Counted from the first letter of the stretch, positions 8,974 to 20,900 are shown. The stretch: DNA of 64,000 nt from Pseudomonas oligotrophica (GCF_021726475.1 NZ_JAKJRU010000005.1:186001-250000); one strand, 5' to 3'. Notes: generated by a model from the sequence alone, not told the origin. A program made the numbers and translations.

Positions 8974-11499
8974 ATGTCGTTGTGCCCGCGTTTCCCACTG
9001 CTTGGCCTCGCGCTGGGCGTCGTGCTTGGCCTGGCTGGGTGCCAGGCCTACCTGGACAACCGCTACAGCGCCAGCGTCGCGCCCGAGCACGGCGTGCAGC
9101 CGCTCACCGGTCTGGCCCAGAGCGTCAGTGTGCGCCGCAACGCCCTGGGCATGCCGCTGATCGAGGGCTCGTCGCTGCATGACGCGCTGTTCGCCATGGG
9201 CTACGTGCACGCCAGCGACCGGCTCGGGCAGATGGTCAGCCTGCGCCTGATGGCGCAGGGGCGCCTCGCCGAGATGGCCGGCCCCGGCGTGCTGGACATC
9301 GACCGCTTCATGCGCGCGGTGAACCTGCGCCAGAGCGCCGAGCTGTTCTACCGCCAGGCCTCGCCGCGTATGAAGAAGATCTTCGAGGTCTACGCGAGGG
9401 GCGTGAACGCCTACCTGTATCGCTACCGCGACCGCCTGCCGATGGAGCTGGCGGCGTCCGGCTATCGTCCCGATTACTGGAAGCCGGAAGATTCCGTGCT
9501 GGTCTTCTGCCTGCTCAACTTCGGCCTGTCGGTCAACCTGCAGGAGGAGATCGCCGCCCTGGCCCTGGCGCAACAGGTGGGCAGCGACAAGCTGGGCTGG
9601 CTGCTGCCGACCTATCCCGACGAACCGCTGCCGTTCGACGAGGCCGCCAAGCTGGCGGGGCTCAAGCTGGGCGGGCAGGTCCCGGGGCTCGGCAGCGTTG
9701 CCGAGGTCACCCGGCGGGTCGCCGACTTCAACATGCTCGGCGTCGCCGCGTCGAACAACTGGGCCATCGCCGGCAGCCACGCGCGCAGCGGCAAGCCGTT
9801 GCTGGCCAACGACACCCACCTGCCGCTGTCGATGCCCTCGTACTGGAATTTCATGCAGATCCGCTCGCCGAAGTTCCAGGCCGCCGGCGTCTCGGTCGCC
9901 GGTGTACCGGCGGTGGTCGCCGGCTTCAACGGCAAGCTCGCCTGGGGCATGACCATGGTGATGGGCGACAACCAGGACCTCTACCTCGAGCAGGTGCGCC
10001 GCGAGGGCGACCGCCTGCTGTACCTGGCCGACGGGCGCTGGCTGCCGGCGCAGGTACGCCACGAGACGTTCTTCATCAAGGGGGCGCGACCGGTGCGCGA
10101 AACCCTCTACGAGACACGCAACGGCCCGCTGCTCAACTCCGTGCTCGGCGAGCGCAAGCATCCGCTGCAACCGCTGCAGCTGCAGAGCGGCTACGGCCTG
10201 GCGCTGAAGACCACCCTGCGCGAGGCCGACCAGTCGCTGGATGCCTTCTTCGACCTGTCGCGCGCAGGCTCGGTCGAGCAGGCCTTCGAGGCGAGCAGCC
10301 GCATCGGTGCCATGCCGTTGAACATGGTCTTCGCCGACGCTCACAGCATCGGCTGGCAGGTCACCGGGCGTTTCCCGAATCGCCGCGAGGGCCTCGGGCT
10401 GGTGCCTTCGCCGGGCTGGGAAGGACGCTACGACTGGGACGGCTTCGCCGATCCGATGCTGCACCCCTACGACCAGGATCCCGCCCAGGGCTGGCTGGGC
10501 ACGGCCAACCAGCGCAGCGTGCCGCGCGGCTATGGCATGCAGCTGTCCAGTTCCTGGTACTACCCCGAACGCTACGAGCGGATCGCCGAGCTGGCCGGCC
10601 GCGGGCGGCACGACATGCGCAGCATGATCGCCATGCAGTACGACCAGCGCACGCCGTTCGCCGCCAAGCTCCAGGCGATGCTGCAGGGCCCGGGCATGGC
10701 GCAGCCGCTACAGGCGGCGATCGCCGCGCTGCCGGCAGAAGCGCGCGGGCGTGCCAGGGAGGCATTGCGCCGCCTGCTGGCGTTCGATGGCAACCTGGCC
10801 GCCAGCTCGGCCGATGCCGCACTGTATGGCGCCTTCCTGCACGAGAGTGCGCGGCAGACCTTCCTCGACGAGCTGGGCCCGGAGGATGGCGCGCCCTGGC
10901 GCGCGCTGCTGCAGGCGGCGAGCCTGTCCTATTCGGCACAGGCCGACCACCTGCTGGGCCGCGACGACAGCCCGTTCTGGGATGACCAGCGCACGCCGCA
11001 GGTCGAGGACAAGCCCGCCATCCTCGCGCGCAGCCTGGCGGCGGCGGTGAGCCTGCTGGAAACCCGACTCGGGCCGGATCGCCAGGCCTGGCAGTGGGGC
11101 AAGCTGCATCGCTACCACTGGCTCAGCGGCGCGACGCAGCTCGCGCCCTACATGCCGGCGGGACAGCGCCGCGGCATCGAGGCGCTGGACGGCTACCTGA
11201 ACCGCGGGGCCTATCCGGCGGGCGGCGACCATTCCACGCTGAACGTCTCGGCCTACCACTGGGGCGCGGACTTCGATACCTGGCTGGTTCCGGCGATGCG
11301 CATCGTCGTCGACTTCGGGCGCGACGAGCCGATGATCGGCCTGAACAGCTCGGGGCAGTCCGGCAACCCGGCCAGCGCGCACTACGCCGACGGCATCGAC
11401 GCCTGGCTCAAGGGCGCCTACCAGAGCTTCCCGATGCAGCCGGCCAACCTCGACAAGGTCTATGGCACGCAGCGTCTGCTGCTGACCCCGGCACGCTGA
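8974..11499 (+). CDS. Penicillin acylase family Ntn-hydrolase, lipoprotein
   Basis: An 841-residue N-terminal-nucleophile hydrolase precursor that should self-cleave into alpha and beta chains in the periplasm and hydrolyse an amide bond, as penicillin G acylases and acyl-homoserine-lactone acylases do. The signal peptide ends in a lipobox ([10 protein letters not shown], Cys23). The predicted catalytic Ser260 opens [10 protein letters not shown], the beta-chain start. Beta-chain motifs follow: [32 protein letters not shown], and [18 protein letters not shown] near the end. AAGGAG sits 7 bases before the ATG. The substrate cannot be read from the sequence; an AHL-acylase role is only one possibility. 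Confidence 0.9.
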   Translation: MSLCPRFPLLGLALGVVLGLAGCQAYLDNRYSASVAPEHGVQPLTGLAQSVSVRRNALGMPLIEGSSLHDALFAMGYVHASDRLGQMVSLRLMAQGRLAEMAGPGVLDIDRFMRAVNLRQSAELFYRQASPRMKKIFEVYARGVNAYLYRYRDRLPMELAASGYRPDYWKPEDSVLVFCLLNFGLSVNLQEEIAALALAQQVGSDKLGWLLPTYPDEPLPFDEAAKLAGLKLGGQVPGLGSVAEVTRRVADFNMLGVAASNNWAIAGSHARSGKPLLANDTHLPLSMPSYWNFMQIRSPKFQAAGVSVAGVPAVVAGFNGKLAWGMTMVMGDNQDLYLEQVRREGDRLLYLADGRWLPAQVRHETFFIKGARPVRETLYETRNGPLLNSVLGERKHPLQPLQLQSGYGLALKTTLREADQSLDAFFDLSRAGSVEQAFEASSRIGAMPLNMVFADAHSIGWQVTGRFPNRREGLGLVPSPGWEGRYDWDGFADPMLHPYDQDPAQGWLGTANQRSVPRGYGMQLSSSWYYPERYERIAELAGRGRHDMRSMIAMQYDQRTPFAAKLQAMLQGPGMAQPLQAAIAALPAEARGRAREALRRLLAFDGNLAASSADAALYGAFLHESARQTFLDELGPEDGAPWRALLQAASLSYSAQADHLLGRDDSPFWDDQRTPQVEDKPAILARSLAAAVSLLETRLGPDRQAWQWGKLHRYHWLSGATQLAPYMPAGQRRGIEALDGYLNRGAYPAGGDHSTLNVSAYHWGADFDTWLVPAMRIVVDFGRDEPMIGLNSSGQSGNPASAHYADGIDAWLKGAYQSFPMQPANLDKVYGTQRLLLTPAR

Positions 11500-11506
11500 A
11501 CCGCGT

Positions 11507-12199
11507 TCAGCCCGGTACCACCTCGAGCACGCGGATGCGTTGCGGCTCGGGGTAGTGCCAGTGCACATCGACATCCCACAGCCGGGCGCCATAACGGCGT
11601 TCGGCCGGCGGGCGCTGGTACGCCGGCCGCGGGTCCTGCGCCAGGCACTGTTCGATCAGCTCGACCAGCGGCTCGCCCAGGCGCCGGGCATGCTCGCCGG
11701 CCTGCGCCAAGGCAGCCGCCGACCACTCGACCGCGATGGGGGCAGGAGGCGCATCGGCGATGGCGTTGTGCGCCTGCTCGACGATATCCGCGTAGGGCAC
11801 GTAGGGCTTGATGTCGAGTACCGGCGTGCCGTCGAGCAGATCGATGCCCGACAGATGCAGCCGGCCCGGCTCCACACCGTCGAGCCTGACCACCGACTGG
11901 CCGATGCCGTTGGGTCTGTGGGTCGCGCGGGTGGCGAATACGCCGAGCGTGCGATTGCCGCCGAGTCGCGGCGGTCGCACCCGCAGCCTGGGTTTGTCCT
12001 CGAGGGCCTGGTGGAAGAGAAACAGCAGCCAGACATGGCTGACCTGTTCCAGCCCGGCGACGGCCTCGCCCGTGTCATAGGGCGGCAGCAGTTCCAGCAC
12101 GCCACGTGCCGCGGGCGCCAGGCTGGGCTGGCGCGGGATGGCGAACTTCTCCTTGAAGCAGGAGCGCAGGATGCCGACGGGACTGACGCTGTGGAGCAT
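11507..12199 (-). CDS. trmO: tRNA (N6-threonylcarbamoyladenosine-37)-N6-methyltransferase TrmO
   Basis: A 230-residue TsaA/YaeB-fold enzyme that methylates t6A37 in threonine tRNAs using SAM. Diagnostic motifs: VGILRSCFKEKFAIPRQP at the N-terminus, HVWLLFLFHQAL, GVFATRATHRPNGIGQS, and GTPVLDIKPYVPYAD. The C-terminal extension ends with a YGARLWDVDVHW-type segment. It is convergent with the acylase gene (7-base gap) and lies 75 bases downstream of trpB on the same strand. Confidence 0.95.
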   Translation of the reverse strand: MLHSVSPVGILRSCFKEKFAIPRQPSLAPAARGVLELLPPYDTGEAVAGLEQVSHVWLLFLFHQALEDKPRLRVRPPRLGGNRTLGVFATRATHRPNGIGQSVVRLDGVEPGRLHLSGIDLLDGTPVLDIKPYVPYADIVEQAHNAIADAPPAPIAVEWSAAALAQAGEHARRLGEPLVELIEQCLAQDPRPAYQRPPAERRYGARLWDVDVHWHYPEPQRIRVLEVVPG

Positions 12200-12274
12200 G
12201 ACGATGACCGGCTGGAAGCGGGGAGCGCGATGATACGCCGCCCGTGTCCGCCTTGCGCGGCCGCGGGCGATGAC

Positions 12275-13483
12275 TCAGAGGCCGAGCAGCCGCGCCACGT
12301 AGTCGGCGTCCTTGTCGCCACGGCCGGAGAGGTTGACCAGGATGTGCTGGTCGCGGCCCAGCGTCGGCGCCGCGCGCATCGCCCAGGCCACCGCGTGGGC
12401 GCTTTCCAGCGCCGGGATGATCCCTTCGGTGCGCGACAGGCGCATGAAGGCGTCCAGGCATTCCCGGTCGGTGACCGACTGGTAGCTGACCCGGCCGATG
12501 TCCTTCAGGTAGCTGTGCTGCGGGCCGACGCCGGGGTAGTCCAGGCCCGAGGCGATCGAATGCACGGCGGCCGGATTGCCCTCGGCGTCTTCCAGGACGT
12601 AGCAGGCCATGCCGTGCAGTTCGCCGGGCTTGCCCACCGATAGGGTTGCGGCGTGGCGGCCGGGCACCTCGATGCCTTCGCCGGCCGGCTCGATGCCGAC
12701 CAGCTGCACCGCGTCATCGTTGAGGAAGGCGGTGAAGATGCCCATGGCATTGGAGCCACCGCCGACGCAGGCGGCGACCTGATCCGGCAGCCGCCCGTGC
12801 TTGGCGAGGAACTGCTCGCGCGCCTCGCGGCCGATGATCGACTGGAAGTCGCGGACCATCTTCGGGAACGGGTGCGGGCCGACCACCGAGCCGATGGCGT
12901 AGATGAAGTTGTGCGGGTCCTTGAGGTATTCCTCGAAGGCGCTGTCCACCGCCTCCTTGAGCGTTGCCGCACCACGGGTGACCGGCACCAGCGTGCAGCC
13001 GAGGATCTTCATCTTGGTGACGTTGGGATGTTCCTTCTCGATATCCACCTGGCCCATGTGGATCTCGCAGGGGATGCCCACCAGCGCGCAGGCGGTGGCC
13101 AGGGCCACGCCATGCTGGCCGGCGCCGGTCTCGGCGATCACCTTCTGCTTGCCCATGAACTTGGCCAGCAAGGCTTCGCCCAGGCAGTGGTTGATCTTGT
13201 GCGCGCCGGTGTGGTTCAGGTCTTCGCGCTTCAAATGGATCTGCGCGCCGCCGAGCTGCTCGGAGAGGCGCCGGGCATGGAAGATCGGGCTCGGCCGGCC
13301 GACGTAGTCGGCGAACAGCGCCGCCAGTTCCTGCTGGAAATCCTCGCGCTGGCGGATCTCCTCGTAGGCCAGGTTGATGTCGTCCATGGCCTGCTTGAGG
13401 TGCGGTGGCACCAGCTGGCCACCGTAGGGGCCGAAGTAGCCGTTTGCGTCGGGCATGGCGGTGAAGGCAGGGGTGGACGACAT
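12275..13483 (-). CDS. trpB: Tryptophan synthase beta chain, stand-alone copy
   Basis: A 402-residue PLP enzyme joining indole and serine to form tryptophan. The PLP lysine is Lys96 in [15 protein letters not shown]. Other catalytic motifs are present: [20 protein letters not shown] (phosphate-binding loop), [14 protein letters not shown] and LSGRGDKD. No trpA is adjacent and the neighbours are trmO and rimO, so this is not the usual trpBA pair next to trpI. It resembles canonical TrpB1 rather than the divergent TrpB2 type. It may be a second copy or the relocated only copy. A palindromic repeat lies upstream. Confidence 0.94.
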   Translation of the reverse strand: MSSTPAFTAMPDANGYFGPYGGQLVPPHLKQAMDDINLAYEEIRQREDFQQELAALFADYVGRPSPIFHARRLSEQLGGAQIHLKREDLNHTGAHKINHCLGEALLAKFMGKQKVIAETGAGQHGVALATACALVGIPCEIHMGQVDIEKEHPNVTKMKILGCTLVPVTRGAATLKEAVDSAFEEYLKDPHNFIYAIGSVVGPHPFPKMVRDFQSIIGREAREQFLAKHGRLPDQVAACVGGGSNAMGIFTAFLNDDAVQLVGIEPAGEGIEVPGRHAATLSVGKPGELHGMACYVLEDAEGNPAAVHSIASGLDYPGVGPQHSYLKDIGRVSYQSVTDRECLDAFMRLSRTEGIIPALESAHAVAWAMRAAPTLGRDQHILVNLSGRGDKDADYVARLLGL

Positions 13484-13639
13484 GATCGCTCTCTCGTGAC
13501 GGTTGAGGCCTCGGCGCGGCGCTGCCGCCGGGCAGGAAAGCGTCAGATAGTAGCGATTGGCAGGCAGTGGCGAAACGCCGCGGCGGTGCCGGGCGCGCCG
13601 CCTTTTGTCGCATGGACGGTGCGCTGTGGCGCAGCTCGC

Positions 13640-13724
13640 AGGGTGGGCTTCAGCCCACCGGAGCGGAGGTCAGCCAGGCGTGTACGAGCTGAGCAGACCG
13701 GGTTGCTGGGCTGAAGCCCACCCT
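13640..13724. repeat. REP-type inverted-repeat pair between rimO and trpB
   Basis: Two 17-base arms, AGGGTGGGCTTCAGCCC (13640-13656) and its exact reverse complement (13708-13724), flank 51 bases. Each arm with its next bases can also fold alone (GTGGGCT-TC-AGCCCAC). This matches the short palindromic intergenic repeats frequent in Pseudomonas. It sits 16 bases beyond the rimO stop, so it may also stabilise or terminate transcripts. Confidence 0.75.
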
Positions 13725-13738
13725 AACAGGCGATCGGC

Positions 13739-15064
13739 TCAGATGGTCTCGGCCCAGAGGTCGTACTCGTCGGCATTGGTCACCCGTACGCGGACCATGT
13801 CGCCCGGCTGCAGGGGCTGGTCGCTGTCGACGTAGACCATGCCGTCGATCTCCGGGGCGTCGGCCCAGGAGCGGCCGATGGCGCCGTCCTCGTCCACTTC
13901 ATCGATCAGCACATCCAGTTCCTTGCCGATCTTCAGCTGCAGGCGCGCCGCGCTGATGGCCTGCTGGTGCGCCATGAAGCGGTCCCAGCGCTCCTGCTTG
14001 ATCTCGTCCGGTACCGGTTCCAGGCCCATGGTCTCGGCCGGTGCACCGTCCACCGGCGAGTACTGGAAGCAGCCGACGCGGTCGAGCTGGGCTTCGGTCA
14101 GCCAGTCGAGCAGGTACTGGAAGTCTTCCTCGGTCTCGCCGGGGAAGCCGACGATAAAGGTCGAGCGGATGGTCAGCTCGGGGCAGATCTCGCGCCACTG
14201 CTTGATGCGCGCCAGGGTCTTGTCCTCGAAGGCCGGACGCTTCATGGCCTTGAGCACCTTCGGGCTGGCGTGCTGGAAGGGGATGTCCAGGTACGGCAGG
14301 ATCTTGCCGGCGGCCATCAGCGGGATCACGTCGTCGACGTTGGGGTAGGGGTAGACATAGTGCAGGCGCACCCAGACGCCCATCTTGCCGAGCTCCTCGC
14401 ACAGCTCGAGCATGCGCGTCTTGACCGGCCGGCCGTCCCAGAAATCCAGCTTGTACTTGAGGTCCACGCCATAGGCGCTGGTGTCCTGGCTGATCACCAG
14501 GATCTCCTTCACGCCGGCCTTGACCAGGCGCTCGGCTTCGCTGAGCACATCGCCCACCGGACGGCTGACCAGCTTGCCGCGCATCGACGGGATGATGCAG
14601 AAGCTGCAGCTGTGGTTGCAGCCTTCGGAAATCTTCAGATAGGCGTAGTGGCGCGGGGTGAGCTTGATGCCCTGCGGCGGCACCAGGTCGACGAAGGGAT
14701 CGTGCTCGATGCTCGGCGGCACCACTTCGTGCACCGCGTTGACCACCTGCTCATACTGCTGCGGGCCGGTAACCGCCAGCACGCTGGGGTGCACGCCGCG
14801 GATGTTGTTCTCGTCCACGCCCATGCAGCCGGTGACGATCACCTTGCCGTTCTCGGCGATCGCCTCGCCAATGGCATCCAGCGATTCGGCCTTGGCGCTG
14901 TCGATGAAGCCGCAGGTGTTGACCACCACCACATCGGCATCCTCATAGGACGGCACGATCTGGTAACCCTCCATGCGCAGCTGGGTGAGGATGCGTTCGG
15001 AGTCGACCGTTGCCTTCGGGCAGCCGAGCGAGACAAATCCTACGGTAGGGGCGTTTTTCGACAT
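13739..15064 (-). CDS. rimO: Ribosomal protein S12 methylthiotransferase RimO
   Basis: A 441-residue radical-SAM enzyme that methylthiolates Asp88 of ribosomal protein S12. The N-terminal MTTase domain opens [17 protein letters not shown] and has the further cluster cysteines NTCGF and TGCMGV. The radical-SAM CxxxCxxC is [17 protein letters not shown]. The C-terminal TRAM domain includes [20 protein letters not shown]. The start at 15064 gives MSKNAPTVG; an in-frame ATG 20 codons upstream adds an unconserved extension. Confidence 0.97.
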   Translation of the reverse strand: MSKNAPTVGFVSLGCPKATVDSERILTQLRMEGYQIVPSYEDADVVVVNTCGFIDSAKAESLDAIGEAIAENGKVIVTGCMGVDENNIRGVHPSVLAVTGPQQYEQVVNAVHEVVPPSIEHDPFVDLVPPQGIKLTPRHYAYLKISEGCNHSCSFCIIPSMRGKLVSRPVGDVLSEAERLVKAGVKEILVISQDTSAYGVDLKYKLDFWDGRPVKTRMLELCEELGKMGVWVRLHYVYPYPNVDDVIPLMAAGKILPYLDIPFQHASPKVLKAMKRPAFEDKTLARIKQWREICPELTIRSTFIVGFPGETEEDFQYLLDWLTEAQLDRVGCFQYSPVDGAPAETMGLEPVPDEIKQERWDRFMAHQQAISAARLQLKIGKELDVLIDEVDEDGAIGRSWADAPEIDGMVYVDSDQPLQPGDMVRVRVTNADEYDLWAETI

Positions 15065-15173
15065 GACGGGCCGGCCTCGGTGATGCGGCGGGAAAAATGG
15101 CGCGAGAGTATACAGCGATTTCACCCGGGCCGATGCGGTGACCGGCCACTGGCCATGCCGGTCGTCCGGTCGC

Positions 15174-15791
15174 TCAGGCTTGCTGCCGCAGCAGGTGCCC
15201 CGGCGGGGCCTTGAGCAGGAACAGCAGCGAGTCGAACACCGAGTGGATCAACGAACTTCGCTCGCCGGGGTTCTGCAGGCACTCGTAGAGCAGGCCGCTG
15301 ACGGCGCTCTGCAGCAGCGCCTCGGCGGCTTCCAGATCCAGCGTCGCCGGCAGCTGGCCGCTCGCCACGGCGTGCGCCAGCAGCGCCTGGATCTGCCCCA
15401 TGAAGTGGCCGCGCAGCCGCGCCAGGCCCTCCTGGATCACCGCCGAGCGGGTCGCCGTGCCCTGCAGCAGCATGATTCCCGACAGTTGGCGCGAGACCTC
15501 GCTGTGGACCGTCTTGTGGAGCGCACCGGCCAGCCAGGCCCAGGACTGCGCGAGGTCGAGGCGGGGTGGAATCGCCTGCTGCAGCGGGATGGGCAGCTCG
15601 TCGAACAGCGCACGCAACAGGGCGTCCTTGTCCTTGAAGTGCCAGTACACCGCGCCGCGGGTGACACCGGCAGCCCTGGCTACCGTTTCCAGCGCGGCGT
15701 TGCCAACGCCTTCCTGCCAGAACACATCGTTGGCGGCCATGAGAATCTTTTGGCGGGTCGCTTCTGCTTCGGCGGCGGTTCGTCTGGCCAT
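15174..15791 (-). CDS. ttgW: TetR-family regulator of the RND pump (TtgW/SrpR-like)
   Basis: A 205-residue TetR/AcrR repressor. The HTH region is [15 protein letters not shown], then [21 protein letters not shown], with the YWHFKDK recognition helix typical of RND-pump repressors such as TtgR and AcrR. The C-terminal domain is an AcrR-type ligand pocket. It lies 11 bases downstream of an IclR gene in one operon, divergent from the pump genes. This matches the ttgVW/ttgGHI and srpSR/srpABC arrangement known in solvent-tolerant P. putida. The symbol rests on this architecture. In P. putida TtgW is thought to have little role and SrpR an antirepressor role, so the function here is open. Confidence 0.82.
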   Translation of the reverse strand: MARRTAAEAEATRQKILMAANDVFWQEGVGNAALETVARAAGVTRGAVYWHFKDKDALLRALFDELPIPLQQAIPPRLDLAQSWAWLAGALHKTVHSEVSRQLSGIMLLQGTATRSAVIQEGLARLRGHFMGQIQALLAHAVASGQLPATLDLEAAEALLQSAVSGLLYECLQNPGERSSLIHSVFDSLLFLLKAPPGHLLRQQA

Positions 15792-15802
15792 CCTTGGATT
15801 TC

Positions 15803-16588
15803 TCAGGCGGTTTGCGCGGTGCGCCGGCCGATGGCCCGCTCGACCTGCTGCTTGCAGTCCTGCAGTGCCTGCTGGAACGACTCCCGGCGGGTTACCAGCC
15901 GGGCGGTCGGTGCGACGACCGCGATCGAGTAACGGCCCAGGTAGGTATCGAGCGGGACCGCGGAGGAACTCAGTCCCTCGATCAGCTCGCCATGCTCCTC
16001 GGCGACCGTGCCGGCACGGATCTGCCCGAGCTGTTCGAGCAGCACGGCGCGCTCCGGCGTGCAGGGCGTCAGCATCGGCAGCGGGTCGGGCAGCAGCTGC
16101 TGCAGGCTGTCTTCCGGCAGTGCCGCCAGCAGGGCCTTGCCGCTGGCCGTCGCGTAGGCCTGCGCCTTGATGCCGATGGGGAACACCACGCGTAATTCGC
16201 GCTCGGCCACCACGCGATCGACCACATAGGCCTTGTCGCCGACCAGCGTGCTGACGCAGACCGATTCGTCCAGCTGCTCGGAGAGTTCGAGCATGTAGGG
16301 CTTGAGCAGCGTGATGATGTCCGTCTGGGTCTGGCTGATCAGTTGCCCGAGCGCCGGCCCGAGGCGGAAGCCGCCGCCGGGGCCGAGGGTCTCGACCAGG
16401 TATTCGGCCTCCAGCGCGGTGATGATGCGCTGCACCGTGGAGCGGGGCAGGTCGACGATCTGCGCGATGGCCGCCAGGCTCAGGCCCTGCGGGTTGCTGC
16501 CCAGCGCCCGCATGATTGCGCCCGCCCGGGCGATTACCTGGATACCGGCCTGTCGACCAGCATCGCCGGCCTGATCTGTCTGCGTCAT
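15803..16588 (-). CDS. ttgV: IclR-family repressor of the RND pump (TtgV/SrpS-like)
   Basis: A 261-residue IclR regulator. The N-terminal winged HTH covers about residues 18-80 ([21 protein letters not shown] and [20 protein letters not shown]). The C-terminal effector domain contains [38 protein letters not shown] and a late PTARL segment. TtgV of P. putida binds aromatic solvents and antibiotics and derepresses ttgGHI and itself. The ATG at 16588 has AGAGGA upstream; the open frame extends 31 codons further without support. First gene of the regulator operon, divergent from the pump. Confidence 0.87.
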   Translation of the reverse strand: MTQTDQAGDAGRQAGIQVIARAGAIMRALGSNPQGLSLAAIAQIVDLPRSTVQRIITALEAEYLVETLGPGGGFRLGPALGQLISQTQTDIITLLKPYMLELSEQLDESVCVSTLVGDKAYVVDRVVAERELRVVFPIGIKAQAYATASGKALLAALPEDSLQQLLPDPLPMLTPCTPERAVLLEQLGQIRAGTVAEEHGELIEGLSSSAVPLDTYLGRYSIAVVAPTARLVTRRESFQQALQDCKQQVERAIGRRTAQTA

Positions 16589-16800
16589 AGGTCCTCTGAT
16601 TGTGCCGAGCCCACTGGGGTGGCACGCATTTTCCAGCAGCTTCGCGGCAGTGAACAGGCATTCGTGACAGCGGATCGCCAAGGCGTGCAGCCGTCCCGTT
16701 TCCGTCCTGTTACATATCCGGGTTGTTTGCTCTGAATTGCATAGTGATACACTGAACCGTATTGCGGTACAAACCTTTCGTGCATCAGGGAGAAAAACAG
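16589..16800. promoter_or_regulatory. Divergent pump/regulator control region
   Basis: These 212 bases separate the divergent IclR gene and the pump operon and should hold both promoters and the regulator operator. The segment 16735-16770 contains a possible -10 (TACACT, 16748-16753), weak -35 choices (TTGTTT at 16723 or TTGCTC at 16727) and a short dyad ACCG-N5-CGGT (16756-16768). Its overall look, ATAGTGATACACTGAACCG, recalls the TtgV operator as I remember it. The exact operator is not established. Confidence 0.55.
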
Positions 16801-17949
16801 GTGATTCACCGGAAAGCTAAATTGCGTGCGGGGCACTCCGTCGCGCTGGCGACGCTGCTGCTGGCTGGTTGCGCAGAGCCGGATAAGGCGCAGACCGCGC
16901 CGTCGGCACCGGAAGTGGGGGTCTATCGGGTCGAGGCACAGCCGTTGACGCTGACCACCGACCTGCCGGGGCGCACCAGCGCCTATCGCATCGCCGAGGT
17001 CAGGCCACAGGTCAGCGGCATCCTGCAGCGGCGGCTGTTCACCGAAGGCACGGAAGTGCAGAAGGGCCAGCAGCTCTACCAGATCGATCCACGCACCTAT
17101 GAGGCGGTGTTGGCCCGCGCCGAGGCCAACCTGACCACCGCGGAGAACCTGGCCAGGCGCTACGAGCGGCTGCTCAAGACCAACGCGGTCAGCCGCCAGC
17201 AGTACGACGATGCCATGGCGGCCTGGAAGCAGGCGCAGGCGGAAGTGCAGGTCGCACGCATCGACGTGCAGTACACCAAGGTGCTGGCGCCGATCTCCGG
17301 GCGCATCGGCCGCTCGGCGGTGACCGAGGGGGCGCTGGTCACCAACGGTCAGGCCCAGGAGCTGGCCACCGTGACCCAGCTCGATCCGATCTACGTGGAC
17401 GTCAACCAGCCGATCACCAAGCTGCTCGGCCTGCGCCGCGCGCTGGAATCCGGCCGCCTGCAGAGTTCCGCTGACAACCAGGCCGAGGTCAGCCTGACCC
17501 TGGACGACGGCAGCGCCTATCCGTTGCCCGGTACCCTGAAATTCTCCGAGGTGAGCGTCGACCCGACCACCGGCTCGGTGACGTTGCGCGCCGAATTCCC
17601 CAACCCGGACCGCAAGCTGCTGCCCGGCATGTTCGTGCATGCGCTGCTCAAGGAAGGCACCCAGCAGAACGCCATCCTCGTGCCGCAGCAGGCGGTCAGC
17701 CGCGATGCGCGCGGCGTGCCCAGCGTCTGGGTGGTCAAGCCGGACGACAGCGTCGAGCGGCGCGAAGTCGAGACATTGCGCACCGTCGGCAATGCCTGGC
17801 TGATCGGCAAGGGCGTCGCCGATGGCGAACGGGTCATCACCGAAGGCACGCAGCGGGTACGCAGCGGTATCACCGTCAAGCCGGTGGCGGCCAGCAACGT
17901 CAGACTGGTCGCCGAGTTCGCTCCGAAGACCGACGCCGTCGCCAACTGA
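16801..17949 (+). CDS. ttgG: RND efflux periplasmic adaptor (TtgG/SrpA/MexA-like)
   Basis: A 382-residue membrane-fusion protein linking the inner-membrane pump to the outer-membrane channel. A lipoprotein signal ends [10 protein letters not shown]. Domains in order: beta-barrel/lipoyl half ([19 protein letters not shown]), alpha-hairpin with [18 protein letters not shown], second lipoyl half ([20 protein letters not shown]), beta-barrel and membrane-proximal domain. The best start is GTG at 16801, with GGGAG about 8 bases upstream. First gene of a three-gene operon with the transporter 14 bases downstream. It is distinguished from MexA or TtgA only by the divergent IclR/TetR regulators. Confidence 0.9.
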   Translation: MIHRKAKLRAGHSVALATLLLAGCAEPDKAQTAPSAPEVGVYRVEAQPLTLTTDLPGRTSAYRIAEVRPQVSGILQRRLFTEGTEVQKGQQLYQIDPRTYEAVLARAEANLTTAENLARRYERLLKTNAVSRQQYDDAMAAWKQAQAEVQVARIDVQYTKVLAPISGRIGRSAVTEGALVTNGQAQELATVTQLDPIYVDVNQPITKLLGLRRALESGRLQSSADNQAEVSLTLDDGSAYPLPGTLKFSEVSVDPTTGSVTLRAEFPNPDRKLLPGMFVHALLKEGTQQNAILVPQQAVSRDARGVPSVWVVKPDDSVERREVETLRTVGNAWLIGKGVADGERVITEGTQRVRSGITVKPVAASNVRLVAEFAPKTDAVAN

Positions 17950-17963
17950 GGAGCAAGCCGTAC

Positions 17964-20900
17964 ATGTCCCGTTTTTTCATTGACCGGCCGATCTTCGCCT
18001 GGGTGCTGGCGATCGTCGCCATGCTCGCCGGCGCGTTGTCGCTGGTGAAAATGCCGATCAGCCAGTACCCCAACATCGCCGCCCCGGCCGTGGCCATCGC
18101 CGTGTCCTATCCCGGCGCCTCCGCGCAGACCGTGCAGGACACCGTGGTCCAGGTCATCGAGCAGCAGCTCAGCGGCCTCGACGGCTTCCGCTACATGTCC
18201 GCGGAGAGCAATTCCGACGGCAGCATGATGATCATCGTGACCTTCGAGCAGGGCACCAACCCGGACATCGCCCAGGTGCAGGTGCAGAACAAACTGCAGC
18301 TGGCCACCCCGCGTCTGCCCGAGGAGGTGCAGCGCCAGGGCCTGCGCGTGGTGAAGTACCAGAAGAACTTCTTCCTGATCATCGGTCTGGCCGATACCAC
18401 CGGCAAGATGAGCAACTTCGACCTCGGCAACCTGATCGCCTCGCAGCTGCAGGACCCGATCTCGCGCATCGACGGTGTCGGCGACTACCTGCTGTTCGGC
18501 TCGCCCTACGCCATGCGCATCTGGCTCGAACCGGCCAAGCTCAACAGCTACCAGCTGACGCCTGGCGACGTCGCCAATGCCATCCGCGAACAGAACGTGC
18601 AGGTGTCCTCCGGCCAGCTCGGCGGTCTGCCGACGCTCAGCGGCGTGCAGCTCAACGCCACGGTGCTGGGCAAGACGCGCATGACCACGCCCGAGGAGTT
18701 CGAGGAAATCCTGGTCAAGGTCAAGGCCGACGGCTCGCAGGTGCGCGTCAAGGACATCGCCCGCGTCGAGCTGGGTGCCGACAACTTCTCCATTTCCAGC
18801 AAGCGCAACGGCGAACCCTCGGCGGGCCTGGCGCTGCGCCTGGCTTCCGGCGGCAACCTGCTGGAGACCGTGGCCGCGGTGAAGGCCGCGATGGAGAAAC
18901 AGAAGGCCTACCTGCCCGAAGGCGTCGAGGTGGTCTATCCCTATGACACCACGCCGGTGGTGGAAGCCTCGATCAGCTCGGTGGTGCACACCATCATCGA
19001 GGCGGTGGTGCTGGTGTTCCTGGTGATGTACCTGTTCCTGCAGAACTTCCGCGCCACGCTGATTCCGACCCTCGCGGTGCCGGTCGTGCTGCTCGGCGCC
19101 TTCGCGCTGCTGCCGTACTTCGGCCTGAGCATCAACGTGCTGACCATGTACGCGATGGTGCTGGCCATCGGTCTGCTGGTGGACGATGCCATTGTGGTGG
19201 TGGAGAACGTCGAGCGCCTGATGCACGAGGAGGGCCTGTCGCCGCTGGAAGCCACGCGCAAGTCGATGGGGCAGATCCAGGGTGCGCTGGTCGGCATCGG
19301 CCTGGTGCTGTCGGCGGTGTTCGTGCCGATGGCCTTCTTCGGCGGTTCGGCGGGGATCATCTACAAGCAGTTCGCCGTGACCATCGTGCTATGCATGGGC
19401 CTGTCGGTGCTGGTCGCGCTGATCTTCACCCCGGCGCTGTGCGCCACCATCCTGAAGAAGCCCAAAGGCGACGCCCACCACGAGAAGAAGGGCTTCTTCG
19501 GCTGGTTCAACCGCACCTTCGAGCGCGGCACCACCCGTTTCGAGCGCGGTGTCGGCGGCATGCTCAAGCACCGCGGGCGCTACCTGCTGGCCTTCGTACT
19601 GATCACTGCCGGCACCGGCTACCTGTTCACCCAGATTCCCAAGGCCTTCCTGCCCAACGAGGACCAGGGCCTGATGATGGTGGAAGTGCGCATGCCGGTT
19701 AACTCCTCCGCAGAGCGCACCGGTGCGGTACTTCAGCAGGTGCAGGACTATCTGAAGGAAGAGGAAGGCGAGCTGATTCAGCACGTGCTGACCGTCAACG
19801 GCTTCAACTTCGCCGGTCGTGGGCAGAACTCCGGCCTCGGTCTGGTCATGCTCAAGGGCTGGGACCAGCGCGCCGCGCAGGGTCAGGACGTGTTCAGCAT
19901 CGCCGAGCGCGCCAACGCCCATTTCGCGACGATCAAGGACGCCACCGTGATGGCCTTCGTGCCGCCGGCGATCCTGGAAATGGGTAACGCGATGGGTTTC
20001 AACCTTTATCTGCAGGACAACGCCGGCGTCGGTCATGCGGCATTGATGGAGGCGCGCAACCAGTTCCTGCAACTGGCCGGCGAGCATCCGAAGCTGCGCG
20101 CGGTGCGCCCCAACGGCAAGGACGACGAGCCGCAGTTCCAGGTCAACATCGACGACGAGAAGGCCCGCGCGCTGCAGGTCAGCATCGCATCGATCAACCA
20201 GACCATGTCGGCGGCCTGGGGCTCGATGTACGTCAACGACTTCATCGACCGCGGCCGGGTCAAGCGCGTGTATATCCAGGGCGAGGAGACCGCGCGCATC
20301 ACGCCGGAGGATTTCGACAAGTGGTACGTGCGCAACGCCCTCGGCGAGATGGTGCCGTTCTCGGCCTTCGCCACCGGCGAATGGACCTTCGGCTCGCCCA
20401 AGCTGGAGCGCTACGGCGGCATCTCCTCGGTGGAAATCCTCGGCGAACCGGCACCGGGCTACAGCACCGGTGACGCGATGATCGCCATCGCCGAGATCAT
20501 GCAGCAGCTGCCGTCAGGCATCGGCCTGAGCTACACCGGCCTGTCCTACGAGGAGATCCAGACCGGCGACCAGGCGCCGATGCTCTACGCGCTGACCGTG
20601 CTGATCGTGTTCCTCTGCCTGGCGGCGCTCTACGAGAGCTGGTCGGTGCCGGCGGCGGTGATGCTGGTGGTGCCGCTGGGCATCCTCGGCTCGGTGCTCG
20701 CCACGCTGTTCCGGGATCTCACCGCCGACGTCTATTTCCAGATCGGCCTGATGACCACGGTCGGCCTGTCGGCGAAGAACGCCATCCTCATCGTCGAGTT
20801 CGCCAAGGACCTTTATGAGAAGGAAGGCATGCCGCTGGTCCAGGCGGCGGTGCACGCGGCGCGTCTGCGCCTGCGCCCCATCGTCATGACCTCGCTGGCG

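Noticed and set aside
8935..10611. Long open frame on the minus strand opposite the acylase gene
   Set aside because: High-GC antisense shadow; no motif, His/Arg/Ala-rich composition, and the plus-strand acylase is clearly real.
16735..16770. Exact TtgV/SrpS operator
   Set aside because: The region resembles the operator only from memory; symmetry is weak and no exact boundaries can be defended.
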